NCBI RefSeq assembly: GCF_001984215.1
Contig: NZ_CP019420.1
Coordinates: forward strand, 2,976,001 to 3,040,000
Source: Mycobacterium sp. MS1601
GTDB taxonomy: Bacteria; Actinomycetota; Actinomycetes; Mycobacteriales; Mycobacteriaceae
Direction of reading: 5' to 3'
DNA: 64,000 nucleotides
In this document: piece by piece, positions 36,607-45,735 of the stretch
Numbering within the stretch: the stretch's first letter is position 1
How the letters are laid out: every line of letters begins with the position of its first letter
The notes under the pieces: generated by a model
Database searches by the model: none
The model's input: the letters and a program-made list of their open reading frames with translations, nothing else
What the model was told of the DNA's origin: nothing
Made by a program: the position numbers and the translations under genes

Positions 36607-37285
36607 GGCGGGCTTCCCCCTTGGCGAGTTCCCCGATGCGGGTGGAGTGCAGGTGCTCTAGCAGTTCCTGGGCGTCTTCGAAAACTGCCCGGGCTCCGGC
36701 GTTTTCGAGCTCACCGCGGGACACCCCGCCGGACATCAGTCCGATGCAGGGCACGTCGGCACGCTCGCACGCCTCGACGTCCCAGACCGCGTCCCCCACG
36801 AACACCGCTTTCTCGGTGCCGACCCCGGCGCGCTGTAGGGCGATCTCGACGATGCCCGGCTCCGGTTTGGCGGTGTCGACGTCCTCGCCGGAGGTCACAG
36901 CCGAGAACACATCCTCACTGTCGAGGACGCGACGCAACAGTTCGAGTTCGTCCTCGGGGGCGGAGGTCGCCAGAACCACCTGCAGGCCGAGCTGCTCGAC
37001 GCGGTCCAGTAAGGCTCGCGCACCAGGTAGCTGTTTCATCAGTGGCGCGGTCTCGCGGTAGAAGCGCGAGTGCAGGTCCTTCAGTCGGGCGGCGACGTCC
37101 TCGTCGACGCCGCCGGTCAAGACATCCACCAGCGCCGAGCCGTCCATGCCGATGCACCGGTGTGTTCGCCAGGCCGCGACGTCGATGCCTTCTTCGGCGA
37201 AGGCCCGGGTCCACGCGTGGACATGCAGATAGTTGGAGTCGACAAGCGTGCCGTCGACGTCGAAGAGAACCGCAGAAGAAGACAT
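36593..37285 (-). CDS. HAD-family hydrolase (phosphatase/phosphoglucomutase-like)
   Basis: 230 aa. HAD motif I LFDVDGTLVDSN (residues 7-18) with nucleophile Asp9 and Asp11, motif II in VVLATSAPEDE near 103, the Lys in DTAKPEPG near 141, and motif III VFVGDAVWDVEA near 160. A helical C1 cap sits between motifs I and II, as in beta-phosphoglucomutase and phosphoglycolate phosphatase. Likely a small phosphorylated metabolite phosphatase. Confidence 0.88.
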   Translation of the reverse strand: MSSSAVLFDVDGTLVDSNYLHVHAWTRAFAEEGIDVAAWRTHRCIGMDGSALVDVLTGGVDEDVAARLKDLHSRFYRETAPLMKQLPGARALLDRVEQLGLQVVLATSAPEDELELLRRVLDSEDVFSAVTSGEDVDTAKPEPGIVEIALQRAGVGTEKAVFVGDAVWDVEACERADVPCIGLMSGGVSRGELENAGARAVFEDAQELLEHLHSTRIGELAKGEARHGQS

Positions 37286-37421
37286 CTGGTAGCGGTACCC
37301 GGAAACGAGGTGTCCAGCGCCAAAAAAGTTTTACAAATTCGCCTCAACGTAAATCTGGGCGCGACGAGGGCGTTTGAGTTACTCACCGGTACCAGCGGTC
37401 CGGCTATTTGCTCGAAGGCTC

Positions 37422-37459
37422 TTGAAACCGCCCGCGAACAGTCCATACTCAGGAACGTG
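37422..37459 (+). promoter_or_regulatory. Leaderless promoter of the four-gene membrane operon
   Basis: TTGAAA (37422-37427), a 16-base spacer and CATACT (37444-37449), with the GTG start seven bases later. The spacing suits a sigma-A-type leaderless promoter. Confidence 0.5.
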
Positions 37460-39310
37460 ACGTCCCCGAGCGCCGTTGAAACCTCCGCCGTCCTGGCCGC
37501 CGCCACTGAGGGCGGAGGTGCGGCGCTCGACCAGGTGATCGGCCTGTCGGCTGTCGCTGCCGTGGTCACCGTCCTCCTGATCTGGATCGGCTACCAGCAC
37601 AGGGCCAGGAAGATCACCTGGCTCAACACCACAGCCGAGAGCCTGGGCCGGCGGTTCAAGCGCCCGCCCTGGGTGGCCATGCAGATCTTCCTGTTCACCG
37701 GGACACTGATCTGCGCACTGTTCGGCTTCATCTGGGACGTCGGCCTGCACATCGGCAAGGGGCGAGACGATGGACCGCTGGCCAACCCCGCCCACTACTT
37801 CATCCTGGTGGGGCTGTTCATGCTGTTCATCGCCGGGGCGTTGGCCTGCACACTGCCCTACGACAAACCGGGGACGGCCGCGGTTCGTATCACCCGGCAC
37901 TGGTACGCCCCAGTGGGTGGTGTGTTGATGACCGTCTGCGGGCTCTACGCGCTGATCGGCTTTCCGCTCGACGACGTCTGGCACCGCATCTTCGGCCAGG
38001 ACGTCACGTTGTGGGGGCCCACCCACCTGATGCTGATCGGCGGGGCCGGACTGTCGCTGATCGCGGTGCTGTTCCTGGAATACGAGGGCCGAAAAGCCAT
38101 GGGGCCGGACGCGCCGCGCGACGGCTACGCCATCAAGTCGCTGCGCTATCTGTCCTTCGGCGGGCTGGTGATCGGACTGTCGGTCTTCCAGATCGAATAC
38201 GACTTCGGCGTCGAACAGTTCCGGCTTGTGTTGCAGCCCATGATGATCGCCGGTGCCGCGGCTCTGGCGCTGGTGGCCGCACGGCTGGTGCTGGGGCCGG
38301 GCGCAGCCATCGCCGCAGCGCTGCTGGCGATCGTGCTGCGCGGGGCCGTCGTCCTGGTGGTCGGCCCGGTGCTGGGCGCACCCATCAGTTGGTTCCCGCT
38401 TTACCTCGGGCCTGCGATCATGGTGGAACTGCTGGCCTTGACGCCATTGCTCAAGCGGCCCTTGTTGTTCGGCGCGGTGGGGGGAGCGTTGGTGGCCACC
38501 GCCGGGCTGTGGCTCGAGTCGTTCTGGATCGCCGCCGTCTATCACTATCCTTGGCCGACGAGTATGTGGGGCGAAGCGCTGCTGATGGCAGTGCCGGTCG
38601 CGGTGTTCCTGGGCCTGTGTGGGGCGATGGTGGGCATGGTGCTCACCGGACAGCGCCTACCGCGCCCCGCGGTGGGCGTCTCCATCGTGGTGCTGACGGT
38701 CCTGGTACTCGGCGGGGCGGTCACCTTGGGTCTACAGGCAAAGGTTCCCGAGAATGCCACGGCCACCATCGCTTTGACGGACGCACCGAATGTCGGTGAT
38801 CAGCGGATGGTGACCGCCGATGTCCGCATCAACCCGCCCGACCTGGTGAGCGAGCACCCCGAATGGGTCTCGATCCTGGCCTGGCAGGGTGGGCTGGCCA
38901 ACGAACGCGGCCTGATCATCGACCGCCTGGAGAAGGTGGGCACTGGACACTACCGCTCCACACGCGCCGTTCCGGTGTCCGGAACGTGGAAGACTCTGTT
39001 GCGTGTGCAAGACGGGTCGATGATGGCCGGAGTCCCGATCTACCTGCCCGCCGATCCGGGTATCGGTGCGGAGGGGTTGCCGGCCGAGGCCAGCGTGACA
39101 AGGGATTTCGTCCCCGAGATCACCATTCTGCAGCGGGAACGCAACTTCGACCATCCGAGCTGGTTGTTCACCGCGGCATCGTTGGTGGTGCTGGTGTGCA
39201 CGCTGGCCCTCATCGCCGCACTGACCTGGGGCGGTGGTCGGATCAATCGGGCGGACCCGCAGTCGGTGACGCAGGACGATCCGGAGCCGAGGGTGCAGCC
39301 GACCCGCTGA
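37457..39310 (+). CDS. Polytopic membrane protein with D/H motif and exported C-terminal domain
   Basis: 617 aa. About 11 helices lie between residues 30 and 430, then an extracytoplasmic beta-rich domain (about 435-575, resembling YtkA/CopC-like domains in TALTDAPNVGD-type strands) and a final helix near 585-605. A loop or helix at 172-190 reads DDVWHRIFGQDVTLWGPTH. Asp172, His176, Asp182 and His190 form a potential metal site like that of Cu-membrane-monooxygenase subunit C. The GTG at 37457 is favoured by the promoter; longer frames run antisense to the HAD gene. It heads a tightly overlapping four-gene operon. Copper handling is an inference. Confidence 0.75.
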   Translation: MTSPSAVETSAVLAAATEGGGAALDQVIGLSAVAAVVTVLLIWIGYQHRARKITWLNTTAESLGRRFKRPPWVAMQIFLFTGTLICALFGFIWDVGLHIGKGRDDGPLANPAHYFILVGLFMLFIAGALACTLPYDKPGTAAVRITRHWYAPVGGVLMTVCGLYALIGFPLDDVWHRIFGQDVTLWGPTHLMLIGGAGLSLIAVLFLEYEGRKAMGPDAPRDGYAIKSLRYLSFGGLVIGLSVFQIEYDFGVEQFRLVLQPMMIAGAAALALVAARLVLGPGAAIAAALLAIVLRGAVVLVVGPVLGAPISWFPLYLGPAIMVELLALTPLLKRPLLFGAVGGALVATAGLWLESFWIAAVYHYPWPTSMWGEALLMAVPVAVFLGLCGAMVGMVLTGQRLPRPAVGVSIVVLTVLVLGGAVTLGLQAKVPENATATIALTDAPNVGDQRMVTADVRINPPDLVSEHPEWVSILAWQGGLANERGLIIDRLEKVGTGHYRSTRAVPVSGTWKTLLRVQDGSMMAGVPIYLPADPGIGAEGLPAEASVTRDFVPEITILQRERNFDHPSWLFTAASLVVLVCTLALIAALTWGGGRINRADPQSVTQDDPEPRVQPTR

Positions 39311-39462
39311 TGGGCGTCACCTACCTGGCCGACCACACACTGCTGTTGGCCCTACCTGCCCTGCTGCCCGCGGTGATCGTCGCGGGTGTGGTGGTCTTCA
39401 TCGCCGTCCGAGATCGCAGGCAAGGGCCTGACGAGCACGCCGACAACACCGAAAGTGACTGA
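39310..39462 (+). CDS. One-helix small membrane protein
   Basis: 50 aa starting MGVTYLADHTLLLALPALL, with one transmembrane segment at about 12-33 and a charged cytosolic tail (RDRRQGPDEHADN). The ATG overlaps the upstream stop by one base and its own stop overlaps the next ATG, so it is a true member of the operon. Like the small CcoQ- or CydX-like subunits of other membrane complexes, it may stabilise its large neighbours. Confidence 0.75.
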   Translation: MGVTYLADHTLLLALPALLPAVIVAGVVVFIAVRDRRQGPDEHADNTESD

Positions 39463-39845
39463 TGTACCGACTCTGTGGTGTGTTCTTCGCCCTCCTCGCG
39501 CTCGCGGGATGTTCCTCGGCACCGACTGTTCCGCAGGCCCCGCAGTCCGTCTCGACCACAGCCGCTGCGGCCGAACTCGGCCCCGTCCTGGACATCACCA
39601 TCGCCGGCGCAACCGTGACACCCACCAACGCCGAACTCGAGGCCCGGGTGGGAATGCCGATCACCCTGAACGTCACCAGCGACGTGGCCGATGAGCTGCA
39701 TGTACACGCGGTTCCCGAGCGCACCTTTGCCGTGGAACCCGCTGCGGGCCAGAGTTTTCAGTTCACCGTCGACGTGCCGGGCCGCGTCGATGTCGAGCTG
39801 CACGAGGCGCACCGCACCGTGGTGAGCATCCAGGTCCGGCCATGA
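39462..39845 (+). CDS. Cupredoxin-like lipoprotein
   Basis: 127 aa. The lipobox LALAGC puts the lipidated cysteine at 17. The mature part is a small beta sandwich: ITIAGATVTPTNAELEARVG, ITLNVTSDVADELHVHAVPE and a C-terminal VDVELHEAHRTVVSIQVRP. The pattern matches cupredoxin-1/EfeO-type N-terminal domains. The histidines in ELHVHA and ELHEAH are candidate copper ligands, but the Cys of a type-1 blue copper site is missing. It is encoded between two polytopic proteins, so a periplasmic copper carrier is a reasonable guess. Confidence 0.75.
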   Translation: MYRLCGVFFALLALAGCSSAPTVPQAPQSVSTTAAAAELGPVLDITIAGATVTPTNAELEARVGMPITLNVTSDVADELHVHAVPERTFAVEPAAGQSFQFTVDVPGRVDVELHEAHRTVVSIQVRP

Positions 39846-41119
39846 CCGAGGCCACCGTGCTCGCCCATGGGCTCGGTGGCTCGACGGATCTGCCGATCCC
39901 GCCCACCTTCGCCCTGATCGGTGCGGCGTGGGCGCTGACACTGACCTTCGTTGTGGTGGCGTTCGCTTGGCGCACAGCACGTTTCGACACGGCTGCTGCC
40001 GGCCGGGAAATGCCGAGGCTGACGGCGCTGATCGACAGCGTGGTGCTCCGCCGGATCGCGGGCGGAGTGGCGCTGGTGTTGGCAGTCTGGGTTGTGGTGC
40101 TGGCGCTGACGTCCGAAGCCGACAATCCGCTGCCCGGGGTGTTCTATGTGCTGCTCTGGGTGGGTCTGCCGGTGCTCTCGGCCATGACCGGCCCGCTGTG
40201 GCGGGTGCTCTCGCCGGTGCGTACGCTCTGGCCGGCGGGACGCGCAGCACGCCGGTATCCCGAGAGCTGGGGCTATCTGCCTGCCGCCGCGGGGCTTTTC
40301 GCCTTCGTCTGGCTGGAGCTGGCCAGTCCGGATCCCGGCGCCTCGTCGGTGATCCTGCTGTGGTTGGGCTGTTACGCCGTGGTGATGGTGGTGGGCGGGG
40401 CCGTGTTCGGGCCCCGTTGGTTCGCCCGAGCCGATCCCTTCGATGTGTACAGCGTCACGGCGTCGCGGCTTTCGCCGTTTCGGCGGAGCTCCGACTCGAT
40501 CGTGGTGTTCGGCAGCCCATTCCACCACCTGCCCTCGCTGCCGGTACGCCGCGGCACGGTCACTGTGCTGGCGGTGTTGCTGGGTTCCACTGCCTTCGAC
40601 AGCTTTTCGGCCATGCCGGTGTGGCGGGCTTTCGTCGACGACCTGGGCGGCGGCGCCTGGGTCGGTACCGCCGTCGCCACCGTGGGCCTGGCGGTGTTCA
40701 TCATCGTGGTGGGGGTGAGTTTCTGGGGCGCCGCGCGCGCCACGGGAGGGCTGGACGCCCCACGGCGACGCCTGCTACCAGGTCAGCTGGCGCACTCACT
40801 GATTCCCATTGTCATGGGATATGTACTGGCGCACTATCTTTCGTATCTGGTGGAGCGTGGACAGCAGACGCTGATCCTGCTGCTGAAACCCATGGGTCTG
40901 AGCTGGGACGTGGCGTACGTACTCTCCGAGCATCCCGGTGTGTTGGCCACCGTGAAGGTCGGCGCTGTGGTGCTGGGGCACATGGCCGGTGTGGTGGCCG
41001 CCCACGACGCAGCCTTGCGTCTGCTCCCGAAAGGACATCAGCTCACCGGGCAGTTGGCCATGATGCTGGTGATGGTGGCCTACACGTTCACCGGGTTGTA
41101 CCTGCTGTTCGGCGGGTGA
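39842..41119 (+). CDS. Fenitrothion-hydrolase-like polytopic membrane protein
   Basis: 425 aa with about 10-11 helices. The N-terminal AHGLGGSTDLPIPPTFALIG and the central PRWFARADPFDVYSVTASRLSPF are signatures of proteins annotated as fenitrothion hydrolase (FedB-like) in actinobacteria. Conserved His residues occur in TM segments (VMGYVLAHYLSYLVERGQ near 323 and GHMAGVVAAHDAA near 379). The organophosphate activity name comes from one plasmid case and may not reflect the native role. The ATG overlaps the lipoprotein stop by four bases. Confidence 0.75.
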   Translation: MTEATVLAHGLGGSTDLPIPPTFALIGAAWALTLTFVVVAFAWRTARFDTAAAGREMPRLTALIDSVVLRRIAGGVALVLAVWVVVLALTSEADNPLPGVFYVLLWVGLPVLSAMTGPLWRVLSPVRTLWPAGRAARRYPESWGYLPAAAGLFAFVWLELASPDPGASSVILLWLGCYAVVMVVGGAVFGPRWFARADPFDVYSVTASRLSPFRRSSDSIVVFGSPFHHLPSLPVRRGTVTVLAVLLGSTAFDSFSAMPVWRAFVDDLGGGAWVGTAVATVGLAVFIIVVGVSFWGAARATGGLDAPRRRLLPGQLAHSLIPIVMGYVLAHYLSYLVERGQQTLILLLKPMGLSWDVAYVLSEHPGVLATVKVGAVVLGHMAGVVAAHDAALRLLPKGHQLTGQLAMMLVMVAYTFTGLYLLFGG

Positions 41120-41244
41120 GCCCGGGGCCGGCCGCCAGCACCGTGAGCGCGTCGGCTCTTTGGGCGCAGAACTCGTGGGATCCCACCTGACTGCGGGTCA
41201 TCACCCCCGGGGTACCGGCCAGCAGCCTCTGGGACAATCGCTCG

Positions 41245-42648
41245 GTGTCATCGACCGAACGTGCGGGGTTTCCGCTCGGGATGGCGTTGCTGGTGGCCGG
41301 TGCGCTCTTCATGGAGATCCTCGACGCCACCATCATCACCCCGGCCATCCCGCTGATCGCCGATTCTCTGGGCGTAGAACCGGTCGACGTCAACGTCGCG
41401 ATCTCCGCCTATCTGGTGACGGTGGCGGTGCTGATTCCGGCCACTGGGTGGCTGACCGACAGATTCGGGATCCGGCGGGTGTTCCTCGGCGCCATCGTGG
41501 TGTTCACCGTCGCCTCGATCGGCTGCGCGTTCAGTGTCTCGTTGCCGATGCTGGTCGGGATGCGGGTGCTGCAGGGTGTCGGCGGCGCGATGATGGTGCC
41601 CGTCGGGCGGTTGGCGGTGCTGCGCTACAGCGACAAACTGGACCGGGTGCGGGCCATCGCGCTGCTCACCTGGCCGGCGTTGGCCGCGCCCGTGGTGGCC
41701 CCGGTTCTGGGGGGTGCCATCGCCACGCTGGGATCGTGGCGATGGATCTTCCTGGTCAACATTCCGATCGGCATCGTCGGATTCGTCCTGGCGCTGCGGT
41801 TGATACGTGGTGGCCCCGCCGAGACTTCCCGACCGCTGGACTGGCGCGGACTGCTGACCCTGAGCTCCGGTATCGCGGCGGCGCTGATCGCCTTGGAGAG
41901 CATCCGGGTGTCGGGCACGGACTGGCTGCTGGTGCTCGTCGGCGGGGTGGCGGCCGTGGTGCTGCTGGGGCTGGCGGCCGGGCATCTGCACCGGGCTGCG
42001 GAGCCGCTGGTGAGGTTCGGCGTGCTGAAGTTCCGCTCGCTGCGCATCACGGTCTCGGCGGGAGGGCTGTACCGGATGGTGATCACAGCGGTGCCTTTCC
42101 TGCTGCCGCTGCAGTTCCAACTGGTGTTCGGATGGTCGCCGTTCATGGCCGGTGCCATGGTGGCGGCGCTGTTCGCCGGCAACCTCACGATCAAACCGAT
42201 CACCACCCCGCTGCTGCGCAGATTCGGCTTCAAGTGGGTGCTGCTGGTCAACGGAGTGCTGTCGGTCGGGTGGTTCGGGGTGCTGGCGACACTGTCGCCC
42301 ACCATGCCGACGTGGATGATCGCGGTGATCCTCTATGTCAGCGGCGCGCTGCGCTCCATCGGCTTCACCGCCTACAACACGCTGGCATTCGCCGACGTCG
42401 AAGGCGACGATCTGACCCACGCCAACACCCTCAACGCCTCGGTGCAGGAGCTGGCCTCAGGCGTGGGCATCGCGCTGGCGGCCTTGCTGCTGAGCCAGCT
42501 GACCCCGGTTGTCGGCGGCGACCTCGGGGCGGCCTACCAGTGGACGTATCTGGTGCTGGCGGCGCTGCTGGCGCTCACCCTGATGGAGACCATCCGGTTG
42601 CCGCGCGCCGCCGGCGCCGAGGTCAGCGGCACCCGCATCAGACGCTGA
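41245..42648 (+). CDS. MFS transporter (DHA2-like)
   Basis: 467 aa with 14 predicted helices. Motif D-like LDATIITPAIPLIADSLG near 26, motif A GWLTDRFGIRRVF near 70 and the motif C region PVVAPVLGGAI near 148 mark a drug:H+ antiporter of the DHA2 group. It exports lipophilic compounds; the substrate is unknown. The GTG at 41245 follows GACAAT by six bases, again suggesting leaderless expression. Confidence 0.88.
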   Translation: MSSTERAGFPLGMALLVAGALFMEILDATIITPAIPLIADSLGVEPVDVNVAISAYLVTVAVLIPATGWLTDRFGIRRVFLGAIVVFTVASIGCAFSVSLPMLVGMRVLQGVGGAMMVPVGRLAVLRYSDKLDRVRAIALLTWPALAAPVVAPVLGGAIATLGSWRWIFLVNIPIGIVGFVLALRLIRGGPAETSRPLDWRGLLTLSSGIAAALIALESIRVSGTDWLLVLVGGVAAVVLLGLAAGHLHRAAEPLVRFGVLKFRSLRITVSAGGLYRMVITAVPFLLPLQFQLVFGWSPFMAGAMVAALFAGNLTIKPITTPLLRRFGFKWVLLVNGVLSVGWFGVLATLSPTMPTWMIAVILYVSGALRSIGFTAYNTLAFADVEGDDLTHANTLNASVQELASGVGIALAALLLSQLTPVVGGDLGAAYQWTYLVLAALLALTLMETIRLPRAAGAEVSGTRIRR

Positions 42649-42682
42649 CCAGGTTGCTTCACCGCGCACTACGCTGGATCAG

Positions 42683-43141
42683 GTGCCTCGTACCTATGCC
42701 ACCGCTGAACACGTGGAACTCGCCGCTCTACTGGAGTTCGTGACCCCACGGCATCGCATGGTGCTGACCACCTTCCGCGCCGACGGCAGCCCGCAGAGCT
42801 CGCCGGTGACGGGCGGGGTGTACGACGGCACGTTGGTGATCTCGACCTACCCGCAACGTGCCAAGGCGGCCAACATACGTCGCACCGGCACCGCCAGCGT
42901 CGTGGTGCTCTCCGACGAGTTCAACGGACCCTACGTGCAGATCGACGGTGACGCCGAGGTGGTGGATCTGCCCGACGCCGTGGAGGCCTTGGTGGACTAC
43001 TACCGCGCCGTGGCCGGCGAGCATCCCGACTGGGAAGAATACCGTCAGGCCATGCGTGAGCAGGGCAAATGCCTGATCCGGGTGACGCCGAGGCGGTGGG
43101 GACCGGTAGCCACAGGCGGATTCCCGCCGGAAAAGGCGTAG
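42683..43141 (+). CDS. PPOX-class F420-type oxidoreductase
   Basis: 152 aa split-barrel protein. RHRMVLTTFRADGSPQSSPVTGGVYDG near 24-50 and RAKAANIRRTGTASVVV near 60 are typical of the Rv1155/F420-binding FDOR-B group. It probably reduces a substrate using F420H2 or binds flavin. The GTG at 42683 is seven bases beyond a TACGCT -10-like box. Convergent with the coiled-coil gene, separated by no spacer. Confidence 0.85.
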   Translation: MPRTYATAEHVELAALLEFVTPRHRMVLTTFRADGSPQSSPVTGGVYDGTLVISTYPQRAKAANIRRTGTASVVVLSDEFNGPYVQIDGDAEVVDLPDAVEALVDYYRAVAGEHPDWEEYRQAMREQGKCLIRVTPRRWGPVATGGFPPEKA

Positions 43142-43945
43142 TCAGCCGCGCAGTTCGTCGAGCCGCTCGCGCAGCTCGGTGATGCGCGCGTCGGCGTCGA
43201 GCCCTGCCACCTCGGCCTCGCTGTAGGCGCGTTCGGCGTCCTGCAGCGCACTCTCGGCTGCGCGCAACCGACGCTGAGCTTCGTCGTGGGCGGTCCGTGC
43301 GGCGGCGAGCTCGGTGTGTCTACGCCGCAACACCTCATCGGTGTCCTTCTTGGTCCGGCGGGCCTGCGCCATCTCTGTGCGGGCCTGCTCGCGTTCCTGG
43401 CCGCGCGCGTCCGTCGCGGGCTTGTCGGCCGGCCTCGTCGGCGGCTTCCCGGCTTTCTTGGGCGGCGGTGCTTTGGCGGTGGAGACACCAAAACCGAAGC
43501 CCGACCACTGCTCGGCTTTGACCAGCGTGCCCAGTCGGGCGGCGACCTCGGGGTCAGCGATGGCGGCCTGCAGTGTGGCCGTAACGTCATCGCGCAGTGC
43601 GGCGGGCGGGTTGTCGACATCTGCGGCGCGCAACGCTTCCGTGGTCAGTCCGGTGACCAGTTTGCGCTGCTGCGCCGACAGCGCCCGGATGCGTTCACCG
43701 TCCATCTGGGCGTGGGCGTCACGAAGCTGATCGGCCAGTTCTTGCAGCCGGTCACGCGCGTCGGGATCGTGATGCACCAGCGTGTTGACCACCCATGCCG
43801 CGGTGGTCGGTTTGCGCGCGGCCTTGAGCGCGGCGGCGGCGTCGGTATCGCCGCGGCTTTTCGCCTCGGCCGCCAATCTGGTGCGTAGTGCGGTGAACTC
43901 CTCGGGCCGGGCCCGGTACAGCTCGTCCAGCATGTCCACCATCAT
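43142..43945 (-). CDS. Coiled-coil protein, unknown function
   Basis: 267 aa. The N-terminal half (LYRARPEEFTALRTRLAAEAK...ARKPTTAAWVVNTL) is a conserved helical block seen in many actinobacteria. About 165-265 forms a long Ala/Glu/Arg-rich coiled coil after a basic linker (PPPKKAGKPPTRPADKP). Such proteins are sometimes misannotated as histone- or transposase-like. No enzymatic motif is seen. Divergent from the C39-like gene. Confidence 0.75.
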   Translation of the reverse strand: MMVDMLDELYRARPEEFTALRTRLAAEAKSRGDTDAAAALKAARKPTTAAWVVNTLVHHDPDARDRLQELADQLRDAHAQMDGERIRALSAQQRKLVTGLTTEALRAADVDNPPAALRDDVTATLQAAIADPEVAARLGTLVKAEQWSGFGFGVSTAKAPPPKKAGKPPTRPADKPATDARGQEREQARTEMAQARRTKKDTDEVLRRRHTELAAARTAHDEAQRRLRAAESALQDAERAYSEAEVAGLDADARITELRERLDELRG

Positions 43946-43984
43946 GGGCGCTGAGTTCGAAGGACGGGCTTAACCTGGCAGGTG

Positions 43985-44482
43985 ATGGCGCTCGATTTCA
44001 CCAAACTGAAGCTCAGGCAGCGCGACGGCGTGACGTGCGGACCCAGTACCGCGATCGTCGCCGCGGCGATGTTGGATGACTCCTACGCCGCCCACCTGGA
44101 GCAGGCGGGGTGGTTCGAGGCCGAGCAGCAGACGCTGCATCGTCAACTCAACACGGTGTGGCCGCGCGCGCTGGGCACCACCCCGTTCGCCATGGTTACC
44201 GCACTCAACCGGCACAGCGGCGACGTGCGTTACCGGTGGACGTCGCGTTTTGACGGCGTGCCCGCGGCGGTGCGGCAGGGTTGGCCGGTGCCGATGCTGC
44301 TCGGCAGGGGCATCCCGCGGCATTGGGTGCTGTTGGTCGGAGTCGAGGGCGGCCGCTACCGCATCTACGACCCGGGTCACGGTGATGTGCTGTTGGCGAC
44401 GGCCGCGGAACTGCGTGGTGGGCTGGGTTTCCCGCAGGTGTTCGGCTATGTGGTGCCCGCAGTTTCTGCACCTGGGTCGTGA
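43985..44482 (+). CDS. C39-like cysteine peptidase-fold protein
   Basis: 165 aa papain-like fold. Cys18 in GVTCGPSTAIVAA, His in RHWVLLVGVEGG near 112 and Asp in YDPGHGDVL near 125 form a plausible triad, as in peptidase C39 domains of bacteriocin transporters. It is stand-alone here and lacks a signal peptide. An in-frame GTG three bases upstream is an alternative start. The substrate is unknown. Confidence 0.75.
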   Translation: MALDFTKLKLRQRDGVTCGPSTAIVAAAMLDDSYAAHLEQAGWFEAEQQTLHRQLNTVWPRALGTTPFAMVTALNRHSGDVRYRWTSRFDGVPAAVRQGWPVPMLLGRGIPRHWVLLVGVEGGRYRIYDPGHGDVLLATAAELRGGLGFPQVFGYVVPAVSAPGS

Positions 44483-44514
44483 TCGGGTGCGACTCGGCGA
44501 CCCTGATGCAGAAG

Positions 44515-45696
44515 TCAGCTCTGGACCAGCGAGTTCGCGATGGTGTCGAAGGCCGCCAGCGTCGGGAAGAACTTGGTGGCGTCCTGCGGCAGCGGCCAAC
44601 TCGACAGCTTGGCCGCCACCATGTTGACCGCACGGTTGATGTAGATCATCTGGCCGTGGATGCCCAGGCACAGCGCCACGTGGTTGCCGGGGTAGGGGAA
44701 CCACACCTGGTTGCGGTACATCCCGCCGGGCATCCGGTTGTCGTCCGGGCTGGCGGCGAAGGCCTCGCGGGAATCGGGGCCGCCGGCCAGGGTGTCGGCG
44801 ATCCACGCCGGTGGCACCACCTGCGCTCCGGTCAGTGACACCCCGTCGTTCAGGAACAGTGAGCCGAACCGCGCCAGATCGGCCAGGCAGGCGTTGATGC
44901 CGCCGTCGAACATGCCGGTGCCCACCGGGTCGACACCGATGGTGGCGTCGTGCTCGGCACCCAGGTTGGCCCACAGCAGCCGTGACATCAGCTCCGGCAT
45001 GCGTTCCCCGGCGGCGGCCTCACACACCCAGCCCAGTACGTCGGTCTCACACGAGCGGTAGCGGAACGGCCCCCCGTGCGGAGCGTCGGCACGCAGCGTC
45101 GCCAGGTAGTCGTACATGGTGGACGGCAGGTCGGCCACGGTGCGCGGAGCCCAGCCAATGGCCTGTTCGAGCAGGCGCACCTCGGCCGTCGGATCCAGAT
45201 AGTCCTCGGAAAACGAGATGCCGGAACGCATATCGAGCAGATTGCGCACGGTCGCTCCGTCGTACCCGGACGTCGACAGCGCGGGCACGAAAGCGGTGAC
45301 CGGTGTGTCGACGTCGATTTCCAGCGCGCCCAGCACCGTGGACACCAGGGTCTTGCTCACCGACATCAACAGGTGCGGGCTGGCCGCCGTCATGCCGGCG
45401 TAGTACTGCTCGGTGAGCACCGTGCCGTTGTGTACGACGATCCAGCCGTCGGTGGCGGTGGCCGCCATGACGTCGCCGACGGTGGTCTGCCGGGCGTGGG
45501 TGGCGTCGAAGAACGGCAGTTCGGCAAGAGCTGATGGTGTCGCGGGCAGTTCGGCCACCGGGCCGGCGCCGCGGGAGATGGTGGCGACGGGCAGGAAGTC
45601 GGCGATGTGCTGAAAGGTCCAGTGCAGCTGCTCAGCTGATTGCCAGTTGTCCAGCGTCAGGTTCGACGGAACACGGCCAGACTTGCCGCCGATCAC
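44515..45696 (-). CDS. Serine hydrolase (class C beta-lactamase / 6-aminohexanoate-dimer hydrolase type)
   Basis: 393 aa. SxxK motif SVSK (Ser112-Lys115), the YxS/N element in FRYRSCETDVLG near 203, and a C-terminal H-x-G-like segment (CLGIHGQMIYINR near 350). The WxVVHxG...YY block near 85-98 resembles EstB/NylB-type esterases and amidases. No signal peptide is present, so it is probably cytosolic. It likely hydrolyses an ester or small amide. Confidence 0.87.
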   Translation of the reverse strand: MIGGKSGRVPSNLTLDNWQSAEQLHWTFQHIADFLPVATISRGAGPVAELPATPSALAELPFFDATHARQTTVGDVMAATATDGWIVVHNGTVLTEQYYAGMTAASPHLLMSVSKTLVSTVLGALEIDVDTPVTAFVPALSTSGYDGATVRNLLDMRSGISFSEDYLDPTAEVRLLEQAIGWAPRTVADLPSTMYDYLATLRADAPHGGPFRYRSCETDVLGWVCEAAAGERMPELMSRLLWANLGAEHDATIGVDPVGTGMFDGGINACLADLARFGSLFLNDGVSLTGAQVVPPAWIADTLAGGPDSREAFAASPDDNRMPGGMYRNQVWFPYPGNHVALCLGIHGQMIYINRAVNMVAAKLSSWPLPQDATKFFPTLAAFDTIANSLVQS

Positions 45697-45735
45697 GTGG
45701 GTTCTCCTCTGTAGTTCTCGACGACATTAACCGAC

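Noticed and set aside
41248..42420. 390-codon minus-strand frame opposite the MFS gene
   Set aside because: Composition is His/Gln/Arg low complexity, as expected from the complement of a membrane-protein gene.
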